This document shows positions 1 to 8,852 of a stretch of 46,098 bases of DNA, one piece after another. This DNA is from an uncultured Nocardioidaceae bacterium (GTDB taxonomy: Bacteria; Actinomycetota; Actinomycetes; Propionibacteriales; Nocardioidaceae): positions 1-46,098 of the forward strand of contig CADCUK010000043.1 in assembly GCA_902805865.1 (NCBI GenBank), in the 5' to 3' direction. Position 1 is the first letter of the stretch. The number at the start of each line of letters is the position of its first letter. The position numbers and the translations under genes are program-made. The notes below the pieces were generated by a model. The model was not told the DNA's origin, did no database searches, and worked only from the letters and a program-made list of their open reading frames with translations.

Positions 1-828
1 TCCGGCCCGATCCTCGCCCGCACGCGCCAGGAGCTCGAGGCCGGCCGCAAGGTGCTGCCCGGCCGGGTCGCCGTCGTCATGACGATGGGCGCGCTGCACG
101 AGGGCCACGCCCAGCTGCTGCGCGAGGCCCGGGAGCGGGCCGACAGCGTGGTGGTCACCATCTTCGTCAACCCGCTGCAGTTCGGGGCCGGCGAGGACCT
201 CGACCGCTACCCGCGCACGCTCGAGGACGACCTCGAGGTGTGCCGGCGCGAGGGCGTCGACCTGGTCTGGGCGCCGACCCCCGACGAGGTCTACCGCGGC
301 GAGCCGATGGTCACCGTCGGGGCCGGGCCGCTCGGCGAGGTCTTCGAGGGCGCCGTGCGACCGGGGCACTTCGACGGGGTGCTCACCGTCGTGCTCAAGC
401 TCCTGCACCTCGTGCGCCCGCACGTCGCGCTGTTCGGGCAGAAGGACGCGCAGCAGCTGGCCTGCATCCGGGCGATGGTCCACGACCTCGACGTGCCGGT
501 GGACGTCGTCGCGGTGCCGACCGTGCGCGAGGGCGACGGGCTGGCGCTGTCCAGCCGCAACCGCTACCTGTCCGCCGACGAGCGGCGCAGCGCGCTCGCG
601 CTGTCCCGCGCGCTGGCGACCGGCAGCGTGGAGGCCGGGCTCGCCGTCCTGGCCGCCGAGCCGGCCGTGGCCCTCGACTACCTGGAGCGGGTCCGCAGCC
701 TCGACTTCGGCGTCGACCCGGGCGGCGACCTGCTCGTCGTCGCGGCCCGGGTCGGCGGCACCCGCCTCATCGACAACGTCGTCCTGGACCGGGCGGCCGA
801 GCAGGTCCCGGACCGGAAGGCGGCGTGA
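1..828 (+). CDS. panC: Pantoate--beta-alanine ligase, 5' end cut by window
   Basis: Condenses pantoate with beta-alanine using ATP to give pantothenate, in the cytoplasm. The frame is open from base 1, so the first ATG or GTG inside the window is not the true start and roughly the first 10-20 residues are missing. Visible family motifs are [10 protein letters not shown] (nucleotide-binding HxGH), [24 protein letters not shown] (pantoate/ATP site) and [11 protein letters not shown] near the end of the catalytic core. The C-terminal domain is complete, ending at 828. The next gene starts at the GTG overlapping the stop (GTGA, 825-828), so the two are translationally coupled. Base composition is richer in GC than the DNA after about 1770, as in the nadB part that follows. 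Confidence 0.95.
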   Translation, partial: SGPILARTRQELEAGRKVLPGRVAVVMTMGALHEGHAQLLREARERADSVVVTIFVNPLQFGAGEDLDRYPRTLEDDLEVCRREGVDLVWAPTPDEVYRGEPMVTVGAGPLGEVFEGAVRPGHFDGVLTVVLKLLHLVRPHVALFGQKDAQQLACIRAMVHDLDVPVDVVAVPTVREGDGLALSSRNRYLSADERRSALALSRALATGSVEAGLAVLAAEPAVALDYLERVRSLDFGVDPGGDLLVVAARVGGTRLIDNVVLDRAAEQVPDRKAA

Positions 829-2243
829 CCCGCCTGCTGGCCCCGCCGCCCGGCTGGACCGTCTCGGCCGACGTGGTGGTGGTCGGCAGCGGCGTCGCCG
901 GGCTGACGGCCGCGCTGCACGCGACCCGCGCCGGCTCCGTCCTGCTCGTCACCAAGGTGCTCGTCGACGACGGCTCCACCCGCTGGGCGCAGGGCGGCGT
1001 CGCCGCCGCGCTGGCGGCCGACGACAGCCCGGAGGACCACCTGCAGGACACGCTCGTCGCGGGCGTCGGGCTGTGCGACGTGGCCGCCGTCCGCGTGCTG
1101 TGCACCGAGGGGCCGGCCCGGCTGCGCGAGCTCGTCGAGCTGGGGGCGGCCTTCGACCGGGACGGCGCCGGCGCCTTCGCGCTGACCCGCGAGGGCGGCC
1201 ACTCCCGCGACCGCATCGTGCACGCCGGCGGCGACGCGACCGGCGCCGAGGTCCAGCGCGCGCTCGTCGCCGCGGTCCGTGCCCACCCCGGCATCCGCCT
1301 GGTGGAGCACGCGCTCGTCCTGGACCTGCTCACCGACGCGGACGGCCGCGCCGCCGGCGTGACCCTGCACGTGCTCGGCGAGGGCAGCCAGGACGGCGTC
1401 GGCGCCGCGCTGGCCCGGGCCGTCGTGCTCGCCACCGGCGGTCTGGGCCAGGTGTACGCCAGCACCACCAACCCGTCCGTCTCCACCGGTGACGGCGTGG
1501 CCCTCGCCCTGCGGGCCGGGGCGGAGGTCACCGACCTGGAGTTCGTGCAGTTCCACCCCACCTCGCTGTGGCTGGGCGCCGGGTCGGCCGGGCAGCAGCC
1601 CCTGGTGTCGGAGGCGGTCCGCGGTGAGGGCGCCTTCCTCGTCGACCTCGCCGGCGAGCGGGTCATCACGCCCGGCGACCACCCGCTGGCCGACCTCGCG
1701 CCCCGCGACGTCGTGGCCAAGGCGATCCACCGCCGGATGCTCGAGCGCGGCGACGACCAGTGGACGTCGTACGTCGATGACGGCAAGAACGCCGGAACAA
1801 CGGATGCGGCGTTGAGCGCGGACCCACCCACCACTGGATCAGGTCGGCGTCCGGGCGTCGCCGTCCGCGCCCGAGGCGCTCACGAGCCGGAGTCGCCGGC
1901 CCGCATCAGGATCATCGGCGGGGGTCCCACCAACGACGTCCCGGACTCCTACCAACGCCGGCTCTCGCACCTGCTGGGAGTCCTGGCCGCTCCCGAGGGT
2001 CAGGAGTGGTGGCTCGCCGCCGGCGTCAAGGAGCTCCAAGTCGCCTACTACTTCGAGCGCGCGACGCCACGAGTGAGGACTCGGCTGCACCGGAACGTGC
2101 TGGCCGCGGGGATCGAGCGCAACGGGCCGGGGCTCAACCACGTGCCCGATCCCGCGACGATCGCCGACCGTGACGTCGAGAACCTCGTCAGCGCGGTGCG
2201 CAAGAGGACCGGGCTAGGTCCCCACCCGTTGCTCCCCGGGTGA
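825..2243 (+). pseudogene. nadB: L-aspartate oxidase, N-terminal two thirds joined in frame to unrelated tail
   Basis: NadB oxidises aspartate to iminoaspartate, the first step of de novo NAD synthesis. The N-terminal part is convincing: VVVVGSGVAGLTAAL (FAD dinucleotide fold), STRWAQGGVAAAL, REGGHSRDRIVHAGGDATG, DLEFVQFHPTSLW and LVSEAVRGEGAFLVD. Similarity stops after HRRMLERGDDQ at about codon 311 (near 1757). The rest of the flavin and capping domains and the C-terminal helical domain are absent. Instead an open frame of about 160 codons with no NadB resemblance continues to 2243. GC also drops: lines 1081-1200 hold 22 A/T in 120 bases, whereas 2041-2100 hold 20 A/T in 60. The gene cannot encode a working NadB as written. 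A chimeric assembly or a real deletion/recombination would both explain it. Confidence 0.8.
1763..2243 (+). other. Unassigned sequence after the nadB junction
   Basis: This stretch is open in the nadB frame but resembles no family I know. The conceptual peptide contains IRIIGGGPTNDVP, then an amphipathic stretch with EWWLAAGVKELQVAYYFERA, and ends in RKRTGLGPHPLLPG. The GC content (67-73% in sampled lines) matches the rest of the window rather than panC/nadB. It may be the 3' part of a separate gene whose 5' end was lost at the junction. The overlapping minus-strand frames look like antisense shadows. Confidence 0.4.
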
Positions 2244-2273
2244 GTCGGCGGCTTGATGCGCGGCCCCGCCGAC
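2244..2273. terminator. Stem-loop between convergent genes
   Basis: GTCGGCGG (2244-2251) pairs with CCGCCGAC (2266-2273) around a 14-nt loop. It lies directly after the plus-strand frame and 8 nt beyond the ettA stop on the minus strand. There is no clear T tract, as is common in high-GC actinobacteria. Confidence 0.45.
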
Positions 2274-2280
2274 GAAAGCG

Positions 2281-3963
2281 TCAGTCGCGGGTGAGCTTGC
2301 GGTGCGTGACCCGGTGCGGGCGGGCTGCCTCGACACCGAGCCGCTCGATCTTGTTCGCCTCGTAGGCCTCGAAGTTGCCCTCGAACCAGAACCACTTGCC
2401 GCTGTCCTCGCCGTCGCCCTCCCAGGCGAGGATGTGGGTCGCGGTGCGGTCGAGGAACCACCGGTCGTGAGAGGTGATCACGGCGCAGCCCGGGAACTCC
2501 AGCAGCGCGTCCTCCAGCGACTGGAGCGTCTCCACGTCCAGGTCGTTGGTCGGCTCGTCGAGGAGCAGCATGTTGCCGCCCTGCTTGAGGGTCAGCGCGA
2601 GGTTCAACCGGTTGCGCTCACCACCGGAGAGGACGCCGGCCTTCTTCTGCTGGTCCGGGCCCTTGAAGCCGAACGACGCGATGTAGGCGCGGGACGGCAT
2701 CTCGAAGTTCGCGACCTTGATGAAGTCGAGCCCGTCGGAGACGACCTCCCAGACGTTCTTGTTCGGGTCGATGCCGCCGCGGCTCTGGTCGACGTAGGAG
2801 ATCTTGACCGTCTGGCCGACCTTGAGCTCGCCCTCGTCGGGCTTCTCCTGGCCCACGATCATCCGGAACAGCGTCGTCTTGCCGACACCGTTGGGGCCGA
2901 TGACGCCGACGATCCCCGCACGCGGCAGCTTGAAGTCCAGGTCGTGCATGAGGACCCGCTCGTCGAACCCCTTCGTGAGGTCCTCGGCGTCGAGCACGAC
3001 GTCGCCCAGCCGGGGGCCTGCGGGGATGTTGATCTCGCTCGTGTCGATCTTGCGGTTGCGGTCGGCCTCGGCCGCCATCTCCTCGTAGCGGGCCAGACGC
3101 GACTTGCTCTTCGCCTGCCGGGCCTTCGGGTTCGACCGCACCCACTCGAGCTCGCGCTCGAGCATCTTGGCGCGCTTGGCGTCCTTGGCTCCCTCGACCT
3201 TGAGCCGACTCTGCTTGGTCTGGAGGTAGGTCGTGTAGTTGCCCTCGTAGGGGTGCGCCTTGCCGCGGTCGAGCTCGAGGATCCAGCTGGCGACGTTGTC
3301 GAGGAAGTACCGGTCGTGGGTGACGGCCAGGACGGCACCGGGGTACGACGCGAGGTGGCCCTCGAGCCACTGCACCGACTCGGCGTCCAGGTGGTTGGTG
3401 GGCTCGTCGAGGAGCAGCAGGTCGGGCTGCTGCAGGAGCAGCTTGCACAGCGCCACGCGACGACGCTCACCGCCGGAGAGGTTGTCGACGAGCACCTCCG
3501 GAGGCGGACAGCGCAGCGCGTCCATCGCCTGGTCGAGACGGCTGTCGAGGTCCCACGCGTTGGCGTGGTCGAGGTCGGTCTGCAGGTCGCCCATCTCGGT
3601 GAGCAGCTTGTCGTAGTCCGCGTCCGGGTTCGCCATCTCCTCGGAGATCGCGTTGAAGCGGTCGAGCTTGGCCTTGATCTCGCCGACGGCCTCCTCGACG
3701 TTCTCCTGGACCGTCCTGCCCTCGGTCAGCGGCGGCTCCTGCTGGAGCATGCCGACGGTCGCGTCGGGGTCGATGATCGCGTCGCCGTTGGAGGCGTGGT
3801 CGAGCCCCGCCATGATCTTCAACAGCGACGACTTGCCGGTGCCGTTCGGACCGACGACTCCGATCTTGGCGCCGTGGAGGAAGGACAGCGTGACGTTGTC
3901 GAGGACGACCTTGTCACCGTGTGCCTTGCGGACGTTGCGGAGCGTGAAGACGTATTCAGCCAT
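2281..3963 (-). CDS. ettA: Energy-dependent translational throttle protein EttA (ABC-F)
   Basis: A 560-aa soluble ABC-F ATPase. EttA binds the ribosomal E site and gates the first elongation step according to ADP/ATP level (family knowledge). Two ABC domains are visible. The first has GPNGTGKSS at residues 38-46, signature LSGGERRRVAL and LLLLDEPTNHLD. The second has GPNGVGKTTL, LSGGERNRLNLAL and MLLLDEPTNDLD. The charged linker between them (KRAKMLERELEWVRSNPKAR) is the P-site tRNA-interaction motif. The arm insertion in the first domain is present, supporting EttA over other ABC-F members. Length matches the family (about 555-560 aa). The ATG at 3963 is preceded by GGGAAG. It is transcribed away from ssb across 172 bp holding a hairpin, so probably a separate unit. 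Confidence 0.96.
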   Translation of the reverse strand: MAEYVFTLRNVRKAHGDKVVLDNVTLSFLHGAKIGVVGPNGTGKSSLLKIMAGLDHASNGDAIIDPDATVGMLQQEPPLTEGRTVQENVEEAVGEIKAKLDRFNAISEEMANPDADYDKLLTEMGDLQTDLDHANAWDLDSRLDQAMDALRCPPPEVLVDNLSGGERRRVALCKLLLQQPDLLLLDEPTNHLDAESVQWLEGHLASYPGAVLAVTHDRYFLDNVASWILELDRGKAHPYEGNYTTYLQTKQSRLKVEGAKDAKRAKMLERELEWVRSNPKARQAKSKSRLARYEEMAAEADRNRKIDTSEINIPAGPRLGDVVLDAEDLTKGFDERVLMHDLDFKLPRAGIVGVIGPNGVGKTTLFRMIVGQEKPDEGELKVGQTVKISYVDQSRGGIDPNKNVWEVVSDGLDFIKVANFEMPSRAYIASFGFKGPDQQKKAGVLSGGERNRLNLALTLKQGGNMLLLDEPTNDLDVETLQSLEDALLEFPGCAVITSHDRWFLDRTATHILAWEGDGEDSGKWFWFEGNFEAYEANKIERLGVEAARPHRVTHRKLTRD

Positions 3964-4028
3964 GATCTTCCCAGCCTACGGTGCAGGCGGGGTGCGGCTG
4001 TAATCGGTGGCCGGCGCCGCACAGGGCA

Positions 4029-4057
4029 GGTCGGACCCGTCCGGACGGGGTCCGACC
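4029..4057 (-). terminator. Near-perfect palindromic hairpin after ssb
   Basis: GGTCGGACCC at 4029-4038 pairs with GGGTCCGACC at 4048-4057, and the central GTCC/GGAC can extend the stem, leaving one bulged G. It lies between the ssb stop and the ettA start, both minus strand. A second short inverted repeat (GCGTCGCCC / GGGCGACGC, 4117-4135) abuts the ssb stop codon. Either could end ssb transcription. Confidence 0.5.
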
Positions 4058-4135
4058 AGCCAGGGTCGTTCGGATCAGGCGCCAGGCGTGGACCTGGTGG
4101 GACTCAGCGTGGGGCGGCGTCGCCCAGGGCGACGC

Positions 4136-4588
4136 TCAGGCGGCGACCTCGGAGTCGATCGGGTCGGCCGCGTCGACACCAGCCGGGTCGGGCACGTCCT
4201 GGCTCGTGTCGTCGGTGTCGGTGGCCGGCCGCTCGATCCGCTGCTTGATGAAGTGGCTGATGCCCCGGGTGAGGTCGTGGCCGATGAGGCTGGCGTCCAC
4301 CTGGAGGGTGGTCGTGGAGCCTCCCTCCTCCGGCTCCCAGGTCTCCGTGCGCAGTCGGCCGTGCACGATGACCGGGTCGCCCTTGCGGACCGAGTCGCGG
4401 AGGTGGTCGGCGAGCGTGCGCCACGCGGTCACCGTGTACCACGCGGTCTCACCATCCACCCACTCCCCGTCCTTCTTCAGCCGCGGCGTCACGCCGACGC
4501 GGACGGTGGCGACGCTGACGTCCCTGGCGGTGCGGTGGCGGACGTCGCTCCCGGCCCAGCCGTGGAAGGTGACGTGCGTGTCGTTCAT
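4136..4588 (-). CDS. ssb: Single-stranded DNA-binding protein, short form without acidic tip
   Basis: A 150-aa OB-fold protein that coats single-stranded DNA. The OB region spans about residues 3-110: VTFHGWAGSDVRHR, then TAWYTVTAWRTLADHL and KGDPVIVHGRLRTETWE are typical SSB strands. The replicative SSB C-terminus (acidic tip ending in DDDxPF) is missing. The protein instead ends in an acidic tail finishing DSEVAA, and it has no Gly-rich linker. This suggests the second, paralogous actinobacterial SSB, used in special settings such as competence, sporulation or repair, rather than the essential one. The start is supported by GAGGAG upstream. It neighbours ettA, an arrangement I recall from other actinobacteria. 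Confidence 0.88.
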   Translation of the reverse strand: MNDTHVTFHGWAGSDVRHRTARDVSVATVRVGVTPRLKKDGEWVDGETAWYTVTAWRTLADHLRDSVRKGDPVIVHGRLRTETWEPEEGGSTTTLQVDASLIGHDLTRGISHFIKQRIERPATDTDDTSQDVPDPAGVDAADPIDSEVAA

Positions 4589-4743
4589 GGCGTTCTCCTC
4601 AGTGGTTCGACTGACTGACCGGGCAACCTTCAGCCACCGAGGTGAGGACCAGTCGAGGAGAAACGTGAGCCGGGGACGCCGTACCGGATCCGAGTGCTGT
4701 GGACGGATCGGGGGGAAGAAGCCGAAGGTCGGGGCAGGCGACC

Positions 4744-5376
4744 TCAGCGGTAGACGCGGCGAGACAGTACGGGCTCGTTGGTGCCGTCCTTGAGCGGCCG
4801 GTCGAGCAGCGCATCGTCGATGAAGGGGACATCTTCGACCAGTCTCATCGCGAATGCCCGAAATCGCATCCAGCGCCCCCCGCCGATGCAGTCCTTCGGC
4901 AACGTGATGCGGACGACGTCATCGGCATAGTCGATGTCGTGCCGCCCGCACTCCACTCCCTCGCCGGACTCGGAGTCGACTACCGAAAGCTCCCCGGACC
5001 AGCCGCCCTCATCCGCGAGCAGCGTCGCTTGCCGCACCTCACCCTTGCTGGACGTGATCTCCAACCCCCACCTCAGTACGTCGGTCTTGCTGAGCCGAGC
5101 GAGCGTCAGCTCCGCCCCGACCTTGTCCGAGGTGTGGATCAGCTTCGTCGACGTGACGTCGTTCAGCCGCTGTCGGGGCGCAGCCTCGAAGTCACCTGTC
5201 GCGGGATCGACGAGCTTCGCCATGTCCTTGACGTCGTCGGTGTCGGTGACCGTCCGCGCTTGAGCTGCACCGGGCGCGGCCGCGACGAGTCCGGCACCCA
5301 TCGTCAGTGCCACGAGAAGACGCGCCGAGCGTCGCGGCCCGGACGCCGGCTGGTACGAGTTGGGGCGAAGGAACAT
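4744..5376 (-). CDS. Secreted protein of unknown function
   Basis: A 210-aa protein with a signal peptide: basic MFLRPNSYQPASGPRRSAR, hydrophobic LLVALTMGAGLVAAAPG, and AQA cleavage before RTVTDT. The mature part has alternating hydrophobic/polar stretches typical of an all-beta fold (VRITLPKDC, MRFRAFAMRL). Two Cys residues (GVECGRHD and PKDCIGG) could form a disulfide. I recognise no family. The 155-bp gap to ssb and the opposite position of the next gene suggest it is transcribed alone. A possible -10 (TACGGT) lies in the 129-bp upstream gap, without a clear -35. Confidence 0.75.
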   Translation of the reverse strand: MFLRPNSYQPASGPRRSARLLVALTMGAGLVAAAPGAAQARTVTDTDDVKDMAKLVDPATGDFEAAPRQRLNDVTSTKLIHTSDKVGAELTLARLSKTDVLRWGLEITSSKGEVRQATLLADEGGWSGELSVVDSESGEGVECGRHDIDYADDVVRITLPKDCIGGGRWMRFRAFAMRLVEDVPFIDDALLDRPLKDGTNEPVLSRRVYR

Positions 5377-5505
5377 GGATTCTCCTGTGCTGGTCCGAGC
5401 GGGTCCCAGGCACCGTATGTCGCTTCCGCGTCATTTGATCCGGGACCTTCGGTCAGCGTCACGTGCCTTTTCCGCAGCCTCACGCTGCCCAGCGAGCGGC
5501 AGGAG

Positions 5506-7146
5506 TCAACGCAGCGCTGCAGCGAGTGCCCGACGCACCTCGGCGTACGCCGACAGCTCGGCGTCGATGGGCGCGAGCACGAGCTCGTCGGTGACGCCGG
5601 AGATCGCAGCCCGCAACCGTCGGTCCGCGGACCGGGCACGTGACTTCGCGACCAGCCCGTTGACGAAGCGGCCGATGAACGCGAGCGCCAGCCCGCCGAC
5701 GAGACCGAGCAGGAGCAGGAGCGTGGGCAGCGGGAGGCCGTACTCCTCGGGCGCGTCGGGGGTCGGCATCTGGAGGTAGCCGAGCACGGCCAGGGCGGCG
5801 AGCCAGAGCAGCCCGCCGAGCAGGCACAGGGCGAACAGCACCTGCAACAGCTTGGCGATCCGCCACCACAGCGGAGTCCGGGAGACGCCGAGGTCGGTGC
5901 CGACCACGGCTCGGTCGAGCGCGTCGTTGAGGTCGTCCAACCGGGACACCGAGGCTCGGCGTACTGCGTCGGCCCACGGCGGGGTCAGCTGCGAGCCGAT
6001 GCCGCCGGCGACCGAGCGCACCGCTCCGTCCACCCGCGCGCGCTGCACCCGGGTCGGCTCGGGCACCGACGCGCGGCCCAGCCCGGTGAGCTGCTTGCCC
6101 TCCTCACCCATGTCCAGGTGGAGCCGCCGCAGGGGGTCCGGCTTGAGCTTGGTCAGCCAGGAGGTGACCAGCCAGCCGGTGTGCTGCGAGCCGCGGCGGG
6201 CCACCGAGCGCTGGACGGCGCGGGTGACCGTAGGCACGCCCGCCGCGTCGGCGAAGGCATCGACGAGCTCGGCCTTGTCCGCACGCTGGACCTGCCCCGG
6301 GTCGACGGTCCCGTTCTCACGCTGCAGCTCCTGGGCGACCGAGGTGACGTCCGCAGCCAGCCGCGCGGCGACCGCCTTCTTCTCGCGGACCCGGCGGGTC
6401 ACCAGCGCCCGGAGCTCCGCTATGCCGTCACCGTGCTTGGCGGAGGTGGCCAGCACGGGGACTCCGGCAAGTCCGTCGTCGGCCAGGAGCTTCTCGAGGT
6501 CCTTGACCATCGGCCCGCGGTCGGCGGGCGCGACCTCGTCGATGTGGTTGAGGACGACGATCATCACGTCCTTGTGCGAGGCCAGCGGCCGCAGGTAGCG
6601 CTGGTGCAGGGCCGCGTCGGCGTACTTCTGCGGGTCCAGCACCCACACGAGCATGTCGACCAGCTGCACCAGGCGGTCCACCTCGAGGTGGTGAGCCACC
6701 TCGGTGGAGTCGTGGTCGGGCAGGTCGAGCAGGACGAGCCCGTCGAGGTCCGCAGCCTCGGGCGACGGTGGCACCTGGTGACGACGCTGCACGCCGAGCC
6801 AGTCGAGGACCTCCGCAGCGTCGTCCTCGCCCCAGGCGACGCCGGTCGTCGCCGACGTCGTCGGGCGGCGCACGCTCACCGCTGCGATGGGCACGCCGGA
6901 CAACGCGTTGAACGTCGAGGACTTGCCGGACCCGGTGGCCCCGGCCAGCGCGACGACCGTGTGGTCACCCGAGAGCGCCAGCCGCCCCGCTCCTCGGCGT
7001 ACGACGTTCTCGGCCCGGTCCACCACGTCGTCGTCGAGCCGCCCACGAGCGGTCGCAGCCGCCGTCTCCAGGGCGGTCAGCCGCTCGCCGACCGGGGAGC
7101 CACCGCGGCCCACCAGGCGCTTCGCGCCGTGCACCAGGGAGGTCAC
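5506..7146 (-). CDS. Dynamin-like / YfjP-type membrane GTPase (second of pair)
   Basis: A 546-aa protein. The G domain is N-terminal: P-loop GATGSGKSS, a switch I region with RPTTSATTG, G3 DLPDHDS, and G4-like NHID (N-H-I-D replaces NKxD). Near the C-terminus lie two adjacent hydrophobic segments (VLFALCLLGGLLWLAALAVLGYL and LLLLGLVGGLALAFIGRFV), expected to act as a paired membrane hairpin, as in bacterial dynamin-like proteins. The start is the GTG at 7146, overlapping the stop of the upstream GTPase (GTGA), which argues for coupled translation in fixed ratio. Paired dynamin-like proteins in Streptomyces (DynA/DynB) act at sporulation septa, and mycobacterial IniA reshapes membranes. A comparable membrane role is inferred here. 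Confidence 0.85.
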   Translation of the reverse strand: MTSLVHGAKRLVGRGGSPVGERLTALETAAATARGRLDDDVVDRAENVVRRGAGRLALSGDHTVVALAGATGSGKSSTFNALSGVPIAAVSVRRPTTSATTGVAWGEDDAAEVLDWLGVQRRHQVPPSPEAADLDGLVLLDLPDHDSTEVAHHLEVDRLVQLVDMLVWVLDPQKYADAALHQRYLRPLASHKDVMIVVLNHIDEVAPADRGPMVKDLEKLLADDGLAGVPVLATSAKHGDGIAELRALVTRRVREKKAVAARLAADVTSVAQELQRENGTVDPGQVQRADKAELVDAFADAAGVPTVTRAVQRSVARRGSQHTGWLVTSWLTKLKPDPLRRLHLDMGEEGKQLTGLGRASVPEPTRVQRARVDGAVRSVAGGIGSQLTPPWADAVRRASVSRLDDLNDALDRAVVGTDLGVSRTPLWWRIAKLLQVLFALCLLGGLLWLAALAVLGYLQMPTPDAPEEYGLPLPTLLLLLGLVGGLALAFIGRFVNGLVAKSRARSADRRLRAAISGVTDELVLAPIDAELSAYAEVRRALAAALR

Positions 7147-8852
7147 CGGGCCGTCCCCTCGGTCGTCGAGAGGGCAGCGACGCGCTGCACGGCGAATCGC
7201 AGCGACTCGGTGCCGGCCGGGTCGAGCCGGAGGCCGTCGAGCACGGCGAGGTAGCGCGCGCTCTCGGTCGCGTAGAGCGCCTCGACGCGCTGCTCGAGGT
7301 CCTCCCGGGCGTGCTCGGCGAGCCGCCGCACCGCCTGGTCGCCGAAGACCGCCTCGAGCAGCTTCTGCCCGAGCACGGCGCTGCCGCCCGCGATGCCGGC
7401 CTCCGCGCCGGTCACCCCGGCGGTGTGGGCGAAGACCACGACCATCAACGCGACCGAGAGTCCGTTGACGCCGAACGCCAGGAAACGTGCAGTGGTCCGC
7501 TTGTCGGCTCCCTCGGTGCGCACCATCTCCAGCACGCCCTGCTGCCAGTCGCGGACGGTCCGTTCGGCCTCTCGTCGGAAGTCTCGTGACGCGCGGCCGA
7601 GGTCGCGGTCGCCGGTCTCGAGGAGCCGCTTGCCGGCCTCCACCGACGACCAGGAGCGCCACGCCCGCTCCGCGGCCGCCTCCGCGTGCTCGATCAGCAG
7701 CGACTCGAGCCCGCTCTCGACCGCGACCGTGACGCGCTCGGCCTGCTGCGGCTTGCCCTTGAACCAGCCGCCGACCCGGTCCCGGACCCAGCCGACGCGC
7801 GTCTCCAGCGACCTCAGCAGCTCACCGGTGCCGACGAACTCCTGCCACCGGGCGAGCACCTCGCCGCGGAGCAGGCTGCCGTCGGCGGATGCCTCGGCCA
7901 CGTCGCGACGCGCCTCTGCGTAGGCACGCGTCACGTCGACCTCGAGCCGCTGGGTCATCTCGACCTGCCCGGCGTGCGCCGTCGCCACCTCCTCGGAGCG
8001 GCGCGCAACGGACCGGATCGCGCCGTCGAGCGTCTGCCGGACCACGGCCGCCCGGGCGTTCGCGTCCGCAGCCAGCCCCTCGAGCCAGGTGCGGATCCGC
8101 TCCACCGCGACGGCGGGGAGCAGTCCCGCGTCGTCGACCGGCCCTTCGGTGACCGCGAAGAGCGGGGATCGTTCGAGGCCACGCTGCTGCAGCATCTCCT
8201 GCAGGTGGGTGGCCACCTCGTCCTCGGCACCCGGGGGGATCCGGTCGAGGACGATGGCGACCGCGGCGCTGCGCTCGGCCGCGGCACGGAGGAAGTCCCA
8301 CGGCACCTGGTCTGCGTAGCGGGCCGCGGAGGTCACGAAGAGCCAGAGATCGGCTGCGGCCAGCAGCTGTGCGGCGAGCGTGCGGTTGCGGACCTCGACC
8401 GAGTCGATGTCCGGTGCGTCGAGGATCGCCAGGCCGGCAGGCACGGAGTCCACCGGGACCAGCTGCAGTGACCGCGGGTCGCTCGACGCGGCGCTGGTCC
8501 TGGCCAGGTCGGGCAGGATCCGGGCGTCGGTGAACCAGTCCGCGTCGGCGGGGTTGAACGCCAGCACCGGCGACCGCGTGGTGGGCCGCAGGACACCGGG
8601 CTGGGTCACCTTCTGACCGATCACCGAGTTGACCAACGTCGACTTGCCGGCGCCGGTCGAGCCGCCCACCACCGCGAGCAGCGGGGCCTCGATCTGGCGC
8701 AGCCGCGGGAGCACGTAGTCGTCGAGCTGTCCGAGGACCTCGTGCCGAGCGCCGCGCTGCTCCTCCGACCCGGGGACGACCAGCGGCAGCTCCACCGACG
8801 CCAACGCGACGCGGAGCTCCTCGAGGGCGGTGATCAGTGCCTGTGCGTTCAT
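7143..8852 (-). CDS. Dynamin-like membrane GTPase (first of pair)
   Basis: A 569-aa protein. The G domain has P-loop GGSTGAGKST, RPTTRSPVLAFNP (switch I with conserved Thr), G3 DAPDIDS and a G4-like LDRIPP. A long predicted helical region rich in E, R and A follows (about residues 270-480), containing WVRDRVGGWFKGKPQQ. Hydrophobic segments FLAFGVNGLSVALMVVVFAH and GIAGGSAVLGQKLLEAVFG come next, then a helical tail. This G domain-helical stalk-membrane hairpin order is that of bacterial dynamins. ATG at 8852 overlaps the stop of the PrsW gene by 4 nt (ATGA). The stop overlaps the start of the next GTPase, so all three genes form one tightly coupled operon. Confidence 0.85.
   Translation of the reverse strand: MNAQALITALEELRVALASVELPLVVPGSEEQRGARHEVLGQLDDYVLPRLRQIEAPLLAVVGGSTGAGKSTLVNSVIGQKVTQPGVLRPTTRSPVLAFNPADADWFTDARILPDLARTSAASSDPRSLQLVPVDSVPAGLAILDAPDIDSVEVRNRTLAAQLLAAADLWLFVTSAARYADQVPWDFLRAAAERSAAVAIVLDRIPPGAEDEVATHLQEMLQQRGLERSPLFAVTEGPVDDAGLLPAVAVERIRTWLEGLAADANARAAVVRQTLDGAIRSVARRSEEVATAHAGQVEMTQRLEVDVTRAYAEARRDVAEASADGSLLRGEVLARWQEFVGTGELLRSLETRVGWVRDRVGGWFKGKPQQAERVTVAVESGLESLLIEHAEAAAERAWRSWSSVEAGKRLLETGDRDLGRASRDFRREAERTVRDWQQGVLEMVRTEGADKRTTARFLAFGVNGLSVALMVVVFAHTAGVTGAEAGIAGGSAVLGQKLLEAVFGDQAVRRLAEHAREDLEQRVEALYATESARYLAVLDGLRLDPAGTESLRFAVQRVAALSTTEGTAR

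Noticed and set aside
2302-4248. 648-codon plus-strand frame opposite ettA
   Set aside because: Residue composition is that of an antisense frame in high-GC DNA, and the minus strand encodes a clear EttA.
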